64,000 nucleotides of DNA, taken from positions 5,563,009 to 5,627,008 of the forward strand of contig SDUX01000007.1 of NCBI GenBank assembly GCA_008729055.1, written 5' to 3'. Both the position numbers and the translations under genes were made by a program. Source of the DNA: Pyropia haitanensis. Its lineage: Eukaryota > Rhodophyta > Bangiophyceae > Bangiales > Bangiaceae. Positions within the stretch are counted from its first letter, which is position 1; the number at the start of each line of letters is the position of its first letter. Below the pieces are notes generated by a model. It saw nothing but the letters and a program-made list of their open reading frames with translations, made no database searches and was not told where the DNA came from. Of this stretch, positions 36,031-46,708 are shown one piece after another.

Positions 36031-36944
36031 GCTGGCAGTCGGTGCGAGAGGGGGAGGATGGGGGGGGGGGGGGGACGGCGGGGGATGGGCAGGGGCAACC
36101 GAGGGGGGCGCGGGCGGGGGATGGGCGGCGGGTCTGTCGCGGTCGCGGCGGGGATGGTGGCGTCAGGGGCGGAGGCGGCGGCGGGGATGGGCGAGAGCAG
36201 AGGACGCTGGAGGGGGGGGAGCGCGGACCCCCTCTCTCCTGTTCAGAGGGGTTGCGCCGGCAGCACTTTTGTTCCTGGCATGCCTTGCCACGGGAGGGGC
36301 TGCGTCCTCTCTCTTGTCTTTCATGTTTGTCCTCCTCGCCCCCGACCGCCAGCGGCTCGAACATGTCCCACTTCTTTGCCGTTCTTTCAGACCCGCCCTT
36401 CCGAGCGGCCAGAGTGACCTCAACCCGGCGAGGGGGAAGGGGAGGCGAAGACCCCACCGCGGACCTGTAGCGGCACAGGGGGAGACCCCGAGGGGAAGAC
36501 ACCAAGGGGGAGACGTCTCTGCGGCGGCAGACCCGCGGTGAGGTTCGCTCCCCGCGGTCCGCGGCCCTACAGCGGCCACCTGTACGGAACGCGGAGGGAT
36601 ACACAGCCGCCGGCATCATGCCAAAATCAGCAGCATGATGCTCACCTTCCAAACAAAAGGTGCACAGCGTGGTGGCCCGAGCGACGACGCGCGCCACGGC
36701 TCGAGTTCACCGCGTCCGCATGTTCTGCTGCGCGTCCGTGGACGGACGGGGCGGGACGAATCCGGTCGCGTGCGGCTGGCCACCGGGATGGCCGAGTGTA
36801 AGGGGCACTCTTCGCCACCCACAGCCAACCCGCACGCGGTGTATGGCCCGTGGATGGATCGGCGTTGGGGGGGGGGTCTGGTCGGGGGAGCAGTGGGGCT
36901 CGGCACGGTTGTCACGGAAAAAACGGATACGCTTATATTTTAAA

Positions 36945-36984
36945 TTAATCTATAGATTATTCTATAGATTAACAAAAACAAGGA
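36945..36984. repeat. AT-rich palindromic repeat, left copy
   Basis: Contains TTAATCTATAGATTA directly followed by a second TCTATAGATTAA, then ACAAAAACAAGGAACA. A related sequence in the same orientation lies at 37927-37956. Confidence 0.65.
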
Positions 36985-37926
36985 ACAGCGAGTCTGACCT
37001 AACCAAGAAAATTTTCTGTAATGTGATACAATTCTTTTTTCACAAGTCCGATCCACTTCATACTTGTTCTCAGCAGACGCTGGCTGCAGGCCAGATTCTC
37101 TGCTCCTGGGGCCGCCTCGGCTGGCAACAACTGGGGAAGTTCCATCGCATCCGCTCAACGCCGACGTCAGGGCTGGTGCCGCCCCTCCGCTCTTCAGTGC
37201 ACCCAGCCGACGCTGCGCGATGACGGCCGGGCTGCACTAGACACGGGGCACGCACGGCCGCTACGCCGCACCGCACGCGACGCCACGGCTCGGAGCGGGG
37301 GGCTTCACGGCGCCACCTGACGCCGCGCCGCCGCACCCCCCACATCCCCTCATCCCTCTTCCTTACCCGCCACCGCAGGCACCCTCATGCCACCGATGAG
37401 CGGCTGTGGCGCGCGCATTCCCTTCCTCATCCGCCACCTGTCCTCACGGCGGTGCTCCCCCCTGATTCTTCCAGCTCGTGCAGACGCACCGGATAGCCCG
37501 CCTCTCGAGGGCGCGCTGCCACCCTCAGTGCCTCTCGACGTGTGGGTTAACCCCGCTTCCGCCGTCAGGTTGGCTGCCCCAGCGCCTGTCGACCCGTCAG
37601 GCGATACCGCTCCAGTGGCCATTGCAGGTGACCCACCTGGTAGTACCACTCGACTATGCTCGTCCACAAGACCAAGCCAGCTCCCGTAGCCAAAGAAGGT
37701 CAGCGAGGGGCCCCCTGTCGAGGTGGGTGGCAAGCAGGAAGGGCGCGCGTCCTCAAAGCGACCGGGCGATGGCCTCAGCGCCGGGCTGGCGCCGGTGCAG
37801 AGGTGGCCAGCAGGCGCCGAAGCTTCTGACGGTCGTCGCACTTGTTCATGCCGACCGAGACAACTTATGTCATGCAATTGAAACAAGAAAGATACATATA
37901 TAAAGAAAAAGAAAAAGTGTATTGAT

Positions 37927-37956
37927 TTAATCTATAGATTAATCAAAGCAGGAACA
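37927..37956. repeat. AT-rich palindromic repeat, right copy
   Basis: Perfect 16-base palindrome TTAATCTATAGATTAA (37927-37942) followed by TCAAAGCAGGAACA, matching the flank of the left copy. Two copies about 980 bases apart in direct orientation could bound an inserted element. Confidence 0.65.
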
Positions 37957-38533
37957 AAAGATGTTAGGTTTTTGCCGACCCTGCCTCGCACGCTGTCCTT
38001 TGCCGCTGCGGTCACCGGCGTGTACACACACTGTGTACCGCCGGAAAATGGCGGTCGGGTCGTAGCGGCGCGCGCGCACCCCGGCCGACGTGGCGGGGAG
38101 CGGGCGTGTCACCCAGGACAGCCGCGCCCCGCACAGCATGGGCACCGCGAGGCGGCGAGGCATCCTGGGCGGCGGCACCGTCCAGCAGGGCGGGCGTGGA
38201 CGGGCGTGCAGACGCGGTAGCCAACCTCGCCGGCCCGCCCGCGTCGTCTCCCCGCCGCACCGCCCGCGTCGTCTCCGCGCGGTACGGCTCTCGTCATATC
38301 CCCATTGCCTCGTTTGCTCCGCTGCCGCCGCCGCCGCCGCGGCCGCTGCAGCCGTGGTCACCCCCTAGCTAGCCGCCCCCCCGCAGCTCCCACCCCATTG
38401 CCCGCTCTCACCGTCTGTCCCATCCCGCCCCCCACGCCCCCCTCCCCCCCGCCACGCCACTGGCTTCCACCACCTCTACCCACCCGCCCCCCCCCCCCTC
38501 CCCCCCCGCCGCGCAGTCCCTCCCCGGCCAGCC

Positions 38534-40336
38534 ATGGACGCCGGGACGTCCCCCCCCCCCGCGCCGGCGGGGAGGCCGACTATGCGCGGCTGCTCGCGAC
38601 GATGCGCCCGCGCGCGGTGGGCGCCGCGGAGGTCGCCGCCACCCCCGAGCTCGCCCTCCTCCGCCGCTCCCCCGCCGCCGCGGCGTGGATGGCGCCGCTG
38701 TCGCCGCTGGCGTGTGGCGGGGGGCGCGCCGAGGCGGGCGTCGCCGTGTCGCCCGCCGCGCTCGCGCGGCAGGTGACGGTGGACTTTGCGCACCGGCTGC
38801 CGCCGCGGGCGCCGGTGCTGGGGGCGGGGGGGCGCCGGGGGGGGGGGGGGGGGGGAGGCGGAGGGGGCTTCCCGGCCGCCGTCGCTCGGCTCGTCGTGCA
38901 CCTCGTCGTCGGCGTCGGCGTCGGCGTCGGCGTCGGACGCGGGTGCCAATGGGGGGGATCGGGGGGGACGGGTGGGGCGCCGCCGAAGGCAGTGTCGATG
39001 ACCATGCAACGTCGAGCGGGCTGGGCTCGGCGCTGTGCCTCATGTCGACGATGCACATCCCGCTGCACTTTGTAGGCGGCTTGGTGTTTGGCCTGAGCGT
39101 CACCGAGTTCATGCTCGACCGCCTGTCGGACCTGACGCCCGGCGCGCTGGTGTGCCCGCGCTACGCGCGCTTCGTCTTTGACGTGTCCACCGCGGAGTAC
39201 CTCGTGGGGTGCGTCCAGGAGGACGGCAACCGCGTCGCGTTTGAGCACATTTACTGCTCGGGCGACGACGAGCTGACCTGGGTCACCGCCTGCTACGCGC
39301 GGCCCGTCGTGCCGGGCGGGGACACCCACCTGACGCTCCGCACGTCCACCATCCTCCGGCGGCTCGAGCCGTTCCCGGATACGCCGTTCCCCACCGACCC
39401 GCTCGCCAAGTTGCGCCATGTGCTGTTGGGGCTGGGCACCTTTGGGGGGGCGTCGGTCGTCGACGACCTGGCGGGCGACGGCGCCGACGCGGACAATGCT
39501 GGTGGTGGTGGTGGTGGGGGGGGGGGCTGCTGCTGGACGTGGGAGGGGAGGCGCCGGCGTCGGCACTGACGCCGGCGAAGATGGTGCCGGTGATTTTCCA
39601 GTCCGAGCCGAGCAGCTTTTGCATGGTCGAGCGCCTCCGCCAGATGGCGCTCGCCGACCGGCCGGTGCGGCCGTTGCACCTACGCATGCCGTCGGTCGTT
39701 GCCAGCAGCGGGGTGCTGTCGACGGGGACGAGGAGGGAGGGCGGCGGCAGTTTGGGGGGTGTGGGCGGCCCGGTGCCGCACGGTACGGTCGGCGGCCCAT
39801 TGTCACCGGGGGGGGCGGGGGGAGCCGGGGAGCACGCCAACTTGCTGCTGATGCTCGGCGCCGCAGACGTGGCCGTCCCCTCCGCGGCGGCCGCGCCCAT
39901 CGCGGCCGCCCCCACCGGCGCCACCGGCGCCGCGGCGGCGGCGGCGGCGACGTCGGCGGCAGCGCCCAGCCGCCGCGTGCGGCGGCCGGTCAACCTCGAG
40001 GAGATTACCGACGCGCGGGTGCTCGCGCGCATCCTCCGCAACCGCCAGTCGGCGTCCAAGAGCAACGAGCGGCGCAAGCGCCGCGCCGCCGCACGACGGC
40101 AGGAGCTCCTCGCCGCGCTCACGTCGCCGCCGCCGGCACAGCCGCCGCCGCCGCCACCGCCGACGCCACCCGAACCGGCCGCGGCCGGTGGGGGAGGCTC
40201 GCCAGTTGGGGGTGAGGGGGTGGGGGGAGGGGTCGGCGGCGACGCCCCGCCCGCGGCCGGCGCGCCCGCTTTGGCGTCGCCTTTGTTGGCAGCCGCCGGC
40301 ACGGGGGGCTGGCCGGCGGTCAATAGTACCGCCTGA
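38534..40336 (+). CDS. bZIP-like regulator B, paralogue of A (frame-broken at homopolymers)
   Basis: ATG 38534 in a near-ideal context (GCCATGG). Protein text is continuous only if phase changes at four G/C sites: C11 (38550-38560), G19 (38837-38855), two G7 runs (38951-38967) and G11 (39516-39526). In order: ADYARLLATMRPRAVG; LLRRSPAAAAWMAPLSPLA; a Ser/Ala/Asp linker; then a compact domain with MHIPLHFVGGLVFGLSVTE, RFVFDVSTAEYLVGC, RVAFEHIYCSGDDELTWVTA, ARPVVPGGDTHLTLR and TILRRLEPFPDTP. Next come PVIFQSEPSSFCMVERLRQM and the C-terminal NLEEITDARVLA with the basic region RILRNRQSASKSNERRKRR. The basic region resembles plant group I bZIP proteins, but Asn replaces the second DNA-contacting basic residue, and after ARRQELLAAL the chain turns to poly-Pro, so no zipper forms. 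Probably a nuclear regulator; the domain before the basic region might sense a ligand or a partner (inference). Confidence 0.72.
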
Positions 40337-41071
40337 CACGGGCCTGGCCTCGCCCACCGCGGGGGGACGGCGGCGTGGCGTTGCCGGACGGGGGGTGGGG
40401 GGCTCCGCGGCGGCGACGTCGGCGGCGGCTGCGGCCCACGAGGCACGAACGGGGACGGCGGTGCCCCCTGCCAGCAGAGGAGCGGGAGGAGGGGGGGGCT
40501 GCGCGCGCGGCGCGCACCAGCTGCGCTGGCGTGCGCGTGGCGGTGGGGAGCCGCTGGCCGACCCTCCTGACTGCCCGCTTGCTGACCCTCCGGACGGCGG
40601 CGGCGCTTTGGGAGTCCTAGCGCGGCAGCGGCGGGCGCGCTGTCGTGGCTTGCGCGTCGGTGCCCTGCGGCAGCCTGCGGCTGCGTCGTCCCTGTCGTCG
40701 CCAGACACCGCTAGTTTTCCCTGCGTGCAGCTCGCCACCGCCACTTTCCAGGGCGTGGCCTGGTACTCGTCGCCGCGGAGTGGTCTGCGCAGCTCCTCGC
40801 TCTCGTGCTTTTCCTCGCGCTCGCTTTTCCGCCTCTTGTATCGTTTTCTTCGTTGTTGTCGTTTCTTTCTCCGTTCTGCGTTTCGTCGTACCCACACCAC
40901 TCCCCACAGACGCGCATGTGTGCGCCGGTCACAGTGACACCCGCACCCATAGCCGACGCGGCGACACCACCCCCGCTACCAACGAACCAGCCAGCACAGC
41001 GCCACGCCACCCCCCCTCCTCCCCCCCCCCGTTCTATATCTTGCACCACCCCCCCGCTTCCCGCCCACGAC
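40337..41071. other. Gap after regulator B, no supported gene
   Basis: 3' flank of regulator B and, if the doubtful gene at 41072 is real, its 3' flank too (convergent arrangement). A stretch near 40800-40880 is T-rich (CTTTTCCTCGCGCTCGCTTT and following) and could carry transcript-end signals. Nothing else recognised. Confidence 0.35.
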
Positions 41072-42649
41072 CTATGCCACCCCCCCTCGCAAGGACGCTG
41101 GCAGCGGTCGCGGCCGGTACACCCTCCCCGCCCGCGCCGCCCGCTCGGCCGCCGCGTCGGCCGCGGCCGCCGCGGCCGCCGCGGCCGCCGCGGCCGCCGC
41201 CCGCCGCGCGGCGCGCGCGGCGCGCGCCACCTCGTGCCGCCGCCGCGCAACGGCGCGGGCGGCGAGCCACGCGCCCACCGCCGCTGCCGACGCTGCGCGG
41301 CCGCTGCCGCCGCCGCCGCCGCCGCCGCCGTCACGACCACTACCGCTACCATCCCCCCCCACGCGAGCACCTTTGCCACCGCCGCCGCCATCGCGACCGC
41401 CGCCGCCACCGACGCCTCGCGCGGCGGTGGTCACGACCAGCCCCCGCCGCGGCAGCGGCGGCGTGACAGCCCCAAACGGGCGCATCTGCCCACTTGCCCC
41501 CCTCACCTCGCCGTCGTTGTTGCCCGCGCGCAGCGCCGGGGGGTGGCGCGGCGGCGGCCGCGGTGGTGGCGGCCGGGGGGGTGGCGGCGGTGCAGCCGGA
41601 TGGCGCCGCCGCCGCCTCGGAACATCTCCAGTGGGCGCGGCGGCGGCACGCGGACCCGTCGCGCCCGCCTGCGGCGTCGGGGCCGGGATGGCAGGCGGGG
41701 GTGCTCCCCGAGGGGGTGATGGCTCCCTGTCGCCTGCCGCCGTTGGTGGGGCGACGGGCGCGGCAGCGGCGGCGGGGGCGGCGGCGGGGGCGGCGGCGGC
41801 GGCGGCAACCTGCCCCTTGCTCGGCAGCCCAGCTCCCCTGTGGGGGGGCTTCTTCGCCTCACCGGTACCACTTCCGCCTTGAAGACGGCCGGCCGCTCTG
41901 CAGTTAGCGGCGGCGGGTGCGATGCGCGCCAGCGGCGGTCGTCGCTTACGGGTCACGACTGCGTCGCCACCGGCCGCCCCGGCGGCCACCCTGGCGACTG
42001 CCACGTGCGACGCGGCGTCCGCGGCGCCCCTGGTGGCCGCCCCCGGGACCGCCACCACCCCGCCAGGTGGCCGCGGTGCCACTCGTGGTGCGCGTGCCGG
42101 CACACAATCACGAGGTAGCGACACCAGCGGCGGCGTCGGCGGTGGCTGCGACGGTGGTGGCGGCGGACGCGGCGAGCGCGCCGCAGCAGACGCTCCCGCC
42201 ACGCCAGCGGTGGCGTTGGCGTCAGCGGCAGCCGCCAGCCCCGCGTCGCCGGGGCTGCGCTCCCCTTCCGCATCGCCGCCCACAATCCAGCCGTCGGCTC
42301 CTCCCCCCCCTCCCCCCCACGCGGTCGGCCCTCCCAGTAGCCACCCTCCAGGCGCGGCAGCGGCAGCAGCGGCGGCAGCGCCGCCCCCCCCAACTCCACT
42401 GGGGGGTGGCAGCCGCGGCGGCCGCCCGCCGGCGACGGAGGCGCCACCCCTGCCCCCGGCACCTTCACGTCCTCTCCCCTGGCGCTCTCCTTGCTGACGC
42501 GCCGCCGCTGCTGCCGCCGGGGGTGGCCGCGCTGCTGCTGCGGCGGCCGCGCGCACCGCCACGCGGCTGGCGGTGCGCAGGGTTGGGCTGCGCGGCCGCG
42601 TCAGCCGCCGCCGTGGGGGTGGCGCCCCTGGCGGGGGGTGCCGCGGCAT
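41072..42649 (-). CDS. Doubtful Ala/Gly/Pro-rich reading frame
   Basis: A 525-codon frame from a true ATG (complement of 42647-42649, A at -3). The text is low complexity but includes stretches that read like protein: PGGWLLGGPTAWGG, DGWIVGGDAEGERSPGDAGL, RKRRPPLARIAPAAANC, and a C-terminal helix-forming region VGAWLAARAVARRRHEVARA ending YRPRPLPASLRGGVA. The opposite strand is also open (41922-42497) and cannot be excluded as the coding one. No domain recognised. Confidence 0.3.
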   Translation of the reverse strand: MPRHPPPGAPPPRRRLTRPRSPTLRTASRVAVRAAAAAAARPPPAAAAAARQQGERQGRGREGAGGRGGASVAGGRPPRLPPPSGVGGGGAAAAAAAAAPGGWLLGGPTAWGGGGGGADGWIVGGDAEGERSPGDAGLAAAADANATAGVAGASAAARSPRPPPPPSQPPPTPPLVSLPRDCVPARAPRVAPRPPGGVVAVPGAATRGAADAASHVAVARVAAGAAGGDAVVTRKRRPPLARIAPAAANCRAAGRLQGGSGTGEAKKPPHRGAGLPSKGQVAAAAAAPAAAPAAAAAPVAPPTAAGDREPSPPRGAPPPAIPAPTPQAGATGPRAAAAPTGDVPRRRRRHPAAPPPPPRPPPPRPPPRHPPALRAGNNDGEVRGASGQMRPFGAVTPPLPRRGLVVTTAARGVGGGGGRDGGGGGKGARVGGDGSGSGRDGGGGGGGGSGRAASAAAVGAWLAARAVARRRHEVARAARAARRAAAAAAAAAAAAAADAAAERAARAGRVYRPRPLPASLRGGVA

Positions 42650-42795
42650 GGTCCCCGGTCCCCGCCGACACTACCGTGGCCGCCGACGCCGCCACCACTG
42701 CCGCCGCCGCCACTGTCGCCGCCGCCGTCGCCGCAGTCACCGCGACTGCCGCCGCCGCCGCCGCCGCCGCCGCCGTCGCCGCAGTCACCGCGACT

Positions 42796-42836
<41 letters not shown>

Positions 42837-43749
42837 TCCCGGCAAGCGCCAGTGCGGCGACGTCGGTAGCGGCGGCACCGCGTCGGCGGCGCTGCCGGCG
42901 GCGGCTACCGCTGCCGCGGTTGCCTAGCGGCGGGACGGCCGCGGTGCCCGGTTGGAGGGGGGGAACGGGAGAGCCGCCGAAGGTGGGGGCGTGGCGGGGG
43001 GAGAATGGCGGAGAGGTCGTGTCTATGATGTCAGGGGTGTAAAGACGGAGGGCGACGCTGGGGATGGCGGGAGGGGGGGGGGAAGGGAAGAGGCGGGGGA
43101 AGGGGAGACGTGAGCAGGGGTGGGACGAGGATGGCCAGGGGGTTCAGGGGGGGGGTAGCGCCGACGCCGGCCCCTGGCACCAGCCTGAAAGGGCGCCATG
43201 GCCAGGCGCAAGTCCCGCGGGAAGCCGGGGGGAGCGGCTGTCCACCACCCGGGGGGGCGGCGTGGCGGGGTGCGGCGAGGCGGGCTGCTCGCCGGCGGGC
43301 CCCCCCCCCTCCCCCCCCCCCCCCCCGAGCGACAGAGTGTGACGAAACGGCAGTGGCGGGAAGCGGCGGGCGGCAGCGTGGCAGCCGCGTCGTGCGTCGG
43401 GCCGCGGCCCGCGGCCCGCGCGCTATTCCAAGCGCCCCGCCCGTGGGCCGCCATCACTACCGAGACCCCCGTGCATCCCCGGTACGTAGCGGCCGCCGTG
43501 ACCCGCCCAAACGGGTGAGGAGTTGGCGCCAGTCCCGGGTCGGACAAGTCCCAAACCAGTCGGCACTCATCAATTCCCACCCAGATCCGCCCCGTCGGCG
43601 TCGTGGTCGTAGTCCTCTCCTCTCCTCCCTCCTTAAGCCGCGCGACTGGCGGACGATGTGCGCGGCTGCCCGCGAGGCCGCCTCCCCTCGCTCCCTCTGT
43701 GGGTACGCCTCCTCCCCCCACCTCCCCCCCTCCCCTTTACTGTTGCACC
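42650..43749. other. Upstream region of the DEAD-box helicase gene
   Basis: GC-rich with poly-Ala-type triplet repeats up to 42840, then mixed sequence. Positions 43600-43749 are pyrimidine-rich (CCTCCCCCCACCTCCCCCCC and following) and probably form the helicase gene's leader. A 106-codon frame at 43198-43518 has a fair start context but no recognisable content. Confidence 0.4.
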
Positions 43750-44501
43750 ATGACGTGCACCACCAGCACGGCGCTGGCGTCTGCGCGTACCGCGGCGGCG
43801 TTTGTCGCGGCCGTCGGCCGCGCCCCCGGCGGCCGCGCCGCGGCATCGTCTGTGACGGCGGCGGCGGCGGCGCCGTCGGGGGCGGCGACGGCGCCGTCGG
43901 GGGCGGCGGCGGCCAGAGGGGCCTCCTTGGGCGGCCGTCCCCGCCTGGCAGCCTCGCCCTTCCTGCGGGGCAGCACCCCCGTGCGCTCCGCCGCCGCCGC
44001 TGGCGTGGCCACCGCCACCCCGCCACGCCCGTCACCAGTACCGCCGCCCCTTGTAGGGGCGGCCGACGCTGGCGGCCACGGCGGTGACGCGAGCAACGTG
44101 GCCCCAGGGGGGGCCCCGTCGGTGACGCCGGCGGCAGCGGCGGCGGCAGCAGCATCCGCCGCCTCTGCCCATGCGCGCAACGCGCCTGGCGGTGGGGGTG
44201 GCGGCAGCGGCGGCGGCGGCGGCGGCGGCGGCGGTGGTGGTGGCGCCGCCCCCCCCCCGGCGCGGCGCTCCGGGCGCTACGCGCGGCCCGCCCCCCCACG
44301 GACGCCCCAGTGGGACAGCTCCGCCGCGGCGCCCGCGTCCATGTTTGCCCCCGACACGACGTTTGCCGCGCTCGGCGTGCAGCCGCGGCTCGCCGCCGGC
44401 CTCGCCACGGCGGGGGTGACGACGCCCACCCGCGCGCAGGCGGCGGCGCTGCCGCCGCTGCTGTCGGCCGCCGCGGGGGTGGCGGCCGCCGCCGCGGGTG
44501 A

Positions 44502-44564
<63 letters not shown>

Positions 44565-46257
44565 GCCGGGGCCGGGCGGCGTCTACGTCCTTGCCGCCGA
44601 GACGGGGAGCGGCAAGTCGCTCGCCTACCTGCTGCCGCTGGTGCAGGCCCTGGGGGGGGCACCCCCGCGGGCGGCCGTCGCGGCCGCCGCCGCCGCCCGG
44701 GCGGCGGCGGTGGTGGCGCCGCAGCCGGCGGCGGCGGCGGCGACCGCAGCGGCGGGCGGCGCCGCCCGCGCACCCGCGGCGTCGGCCCAGGCGGGCGCGC
44801 CCGCGTGGGATGACGCGGCGCTGTTTGGGGACGACGCCGACGCTGCCGACGCGGGCGGCGACGGCCGCGACGACGCGGACGATTGGCTGGCCGAGTCGTT
44901 CACGGCGGCCGCGTCGGAAGCGGCCGACGCGGGGGCGGCGGGGTCTGCCGGTGGCCGGGCGTCCCCGCCCGCCCCGCCCGCCGCGTCCCCGTCCGCCCTG
45001 GTGGGCATGCGCGGGGTGGTGCTGGTGCCCAGCCGGGAGCTCGCGGCGCAGACGCTCGCCTTCCTCGCCGCCTACTTCCCCGCCCCCCACACCCCCTCCG
45101 CGGTGGTGCTGGCGTCGACGCTGTCCCCCGCGGCGATTGCCGCGGCGGACATCCTCATCGCCACGCCCGGCTCCCTCCGCAACGCGGCGTGGGCGCTCGG
45201 CCGGGACGCGGCGTGGGCGGCGGCGGTCAAGTACGTGGTGGTGGACGAGGCGGACATGCTGCTGGCGGGCGGCTTTGCGGCAGACGTGGAGGCGCTCCTG
45301 GACGGCGCGGGGGGGGTGCCGGGCTGGAAGCCGCGGCGGATGCGGCGCAACGCAAAGGAGGTGGCGGCCAACGCGAGCGTCGTCGTCTTTGCGGGCGCCA
45401 CCTACCCGCAGTGGGAGGGGGAGCGCGTCAAGAGCGTCGTCAACAGCATCCACAAGCGCTACCCGGCGGCGGTGACGCTCGCCACGCCGGGCCTCCACCG
45501 CCGGTCGGGCGCGCTGGCCGAGGCGTGGGTGCCCGTCGGGGGGCACGGCCTCGCCGAGGCGGCCACCCTCAACGCCCTCGGGCGGGTGCTGGCAGACGCG
45601 GCGGTGCCGGCGGCGGCGGCGGCGGCCGGCGCCGCCAACGGCGGCGGCGGCGTGGCGGCCGCCCGCCCCGCCGCCGTCGGCGCCAAGACGCTCGTCTTTG
45701 CCAACACGGCCGCCGCGGCGGCGGCGGCGGCGCGGTACCTCGCCGCCGCGCCCGGTGTGGCGGCCGCCTATGGCGGCGTCGGCGAGGTGCACGGCGGCGT
45801 CCCCGCCGCGGACCGCGCCGCCGCGCTGGCCGCGTTTGTGGCGGGCGACCAGCGGCTGCTGGTCGCGACGGACCTTGCCGCGCGGGGGCTGGACCTGGGG
45901 CGCGTCGGCCACGTGGTGCAGGCCGAGTTTGCCGCCAACGTTGTCGGCTACGTGCACCGCGTCGGCCGTGCCGCGCGCGCGTCGGGGCTGGCGGCGGTTG
46001 GCGACGGCGGTGGCGGCGGCGGCGGCGGCGGTGGCGGCGGTGGCGGCGGGGCGTTGGGGGGGGGGGGGGCGGCTGCGGCTGCGGCCGCCGCCCCCGTCGG
46101 CCGCGTCACCCACTTTTACGACGCCGCCGCGGCGCCGCTGGCCGAGGCGATCCGCGACCGCGTCGCCGCGGGGTTGCCCGTCGTGGAGGGGGTGTTCTCG
46201 CACAAGCGGTCGTTCCGGCGCAAGTGGAAGAAGGACCTCATTCGCAAGGTCGACTGA
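43750..46257 (+). CDS. DEAD-box RNA helicase, probably chloroplast (RH22-like)
   Basis: 835 residues from ATG 43750. An ATP-dependent RNA remodelling enzyme. The N-terminal ~100 residues (MTCTTSTALASARTAAAFVA, rich in Ala/Ser/Thr/Arg, almost no acids) suit a plastid transit peptide. Helicase motifs in order: Q motif FAALGVQPRLAAGLATAG with PTRAQ (about 204); motif I AAETGSGKS (282-290); motif Ia VPSRELAAQ; ATPGSL; motif II DEAD (499-502); LVFANTA; motif V VATDLAARGLDLG (about 707); motif VI HRVGRAAR (736-743). Motif III is not SAT but FAGATYP, as in plant RH22-type plastid helicases that act in 50S ribosome assembly. The tail FSHKRSFRRKWKKDLIRKVD also fits that group. An Ala-rich, acidic insert of about 120 residues separates motifs I and Ia. 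Assignment to RH22 is by motif resemblance only. Converges with the nuclease gene 450 bases downstream. Confidence 0.85.
44504..44564. repeat. (GGC)n microsatellite
   Basis: GGC triplet tract in the helicase gene, encoding poly-Gly just before motif I. Confidence 0.8.
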
Positions 46258-46708
46258 GGGGAGTCGGGGTGTGGGTGAGGCGGGGGGGGGGGGGGAGGGG
46301 GGTGAGCGAGCCGAGCTGGGGGGGAGGAGGTTGGAGGGCGATGACGTCGGTTGCGGCGGCAGGCCGCCGCGCCACCCCACGCCGGGAGGTCCGCCCGGCC
46401 GCGGGTTGGCGTCGTCGAGCCGGTTTCATTGGCGGGCAAGACGAGGCAGCCCCGCCCGCTCGGCCACCCCACCCGTAGGTGGCAGGTTCCCCGCAGCGGC
46501 GGCAACCGCGCGTGTGCCCCCCGTGCCTCAATCCTCTCGCCCGCCTCCCACCCGCGCTCATGCCAGCAGCGGGGCCCCCACCGTCACCGCATCCGCCCGC
46601 CCGTCCTCCGCCCCTCCCGTGCGGCCTCCCCCCCGCCTCGCGCTCGCCCCCACGACCGCACGTCCACCCCCCACCCACTCGACAACCCCGGCCGCCGCCC
46701 GCCGCGCC
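46258..46708. other. Convergent 3' spacer
   Basis: Lies between the stop codons of the DEAD-box gene (+) and the nuclease gene (-). GC-rich; contains a run of G at about 46282 and C-rich stretches later. Both 3' UTRs must fit here and may overlap. No further feature seen. Confidence 0.4.

Larger units (their letters stand above)
36031..38533. other. Intergenic region with a repeat-bounded segment
   Basis: Begins with G-rich 3' flank of the upstream gene. Between 36945 and 37955 lies a segment bordered by related AT-rich repeats (listed separately). Open frames inside it, such as 37387-37689 (+) and 37350-37886 (-), show no family signature. The last 150 bases before 38534 are pyrimidine-rich, as expected for a 5' leader. 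Confidence 0.4.

Noticed and set aside
43198..43518. Small plus-strand frame with a good start context (106 codons)
   Set aside because: No domain, crosses C runs, and lies in the expected leader of the helicase gene.
44032..46380. Minus-strand open frame of 782 codons
   Set aside because: Shadow of the DEAD-box helicase, whose motifs are all on the plus strand.
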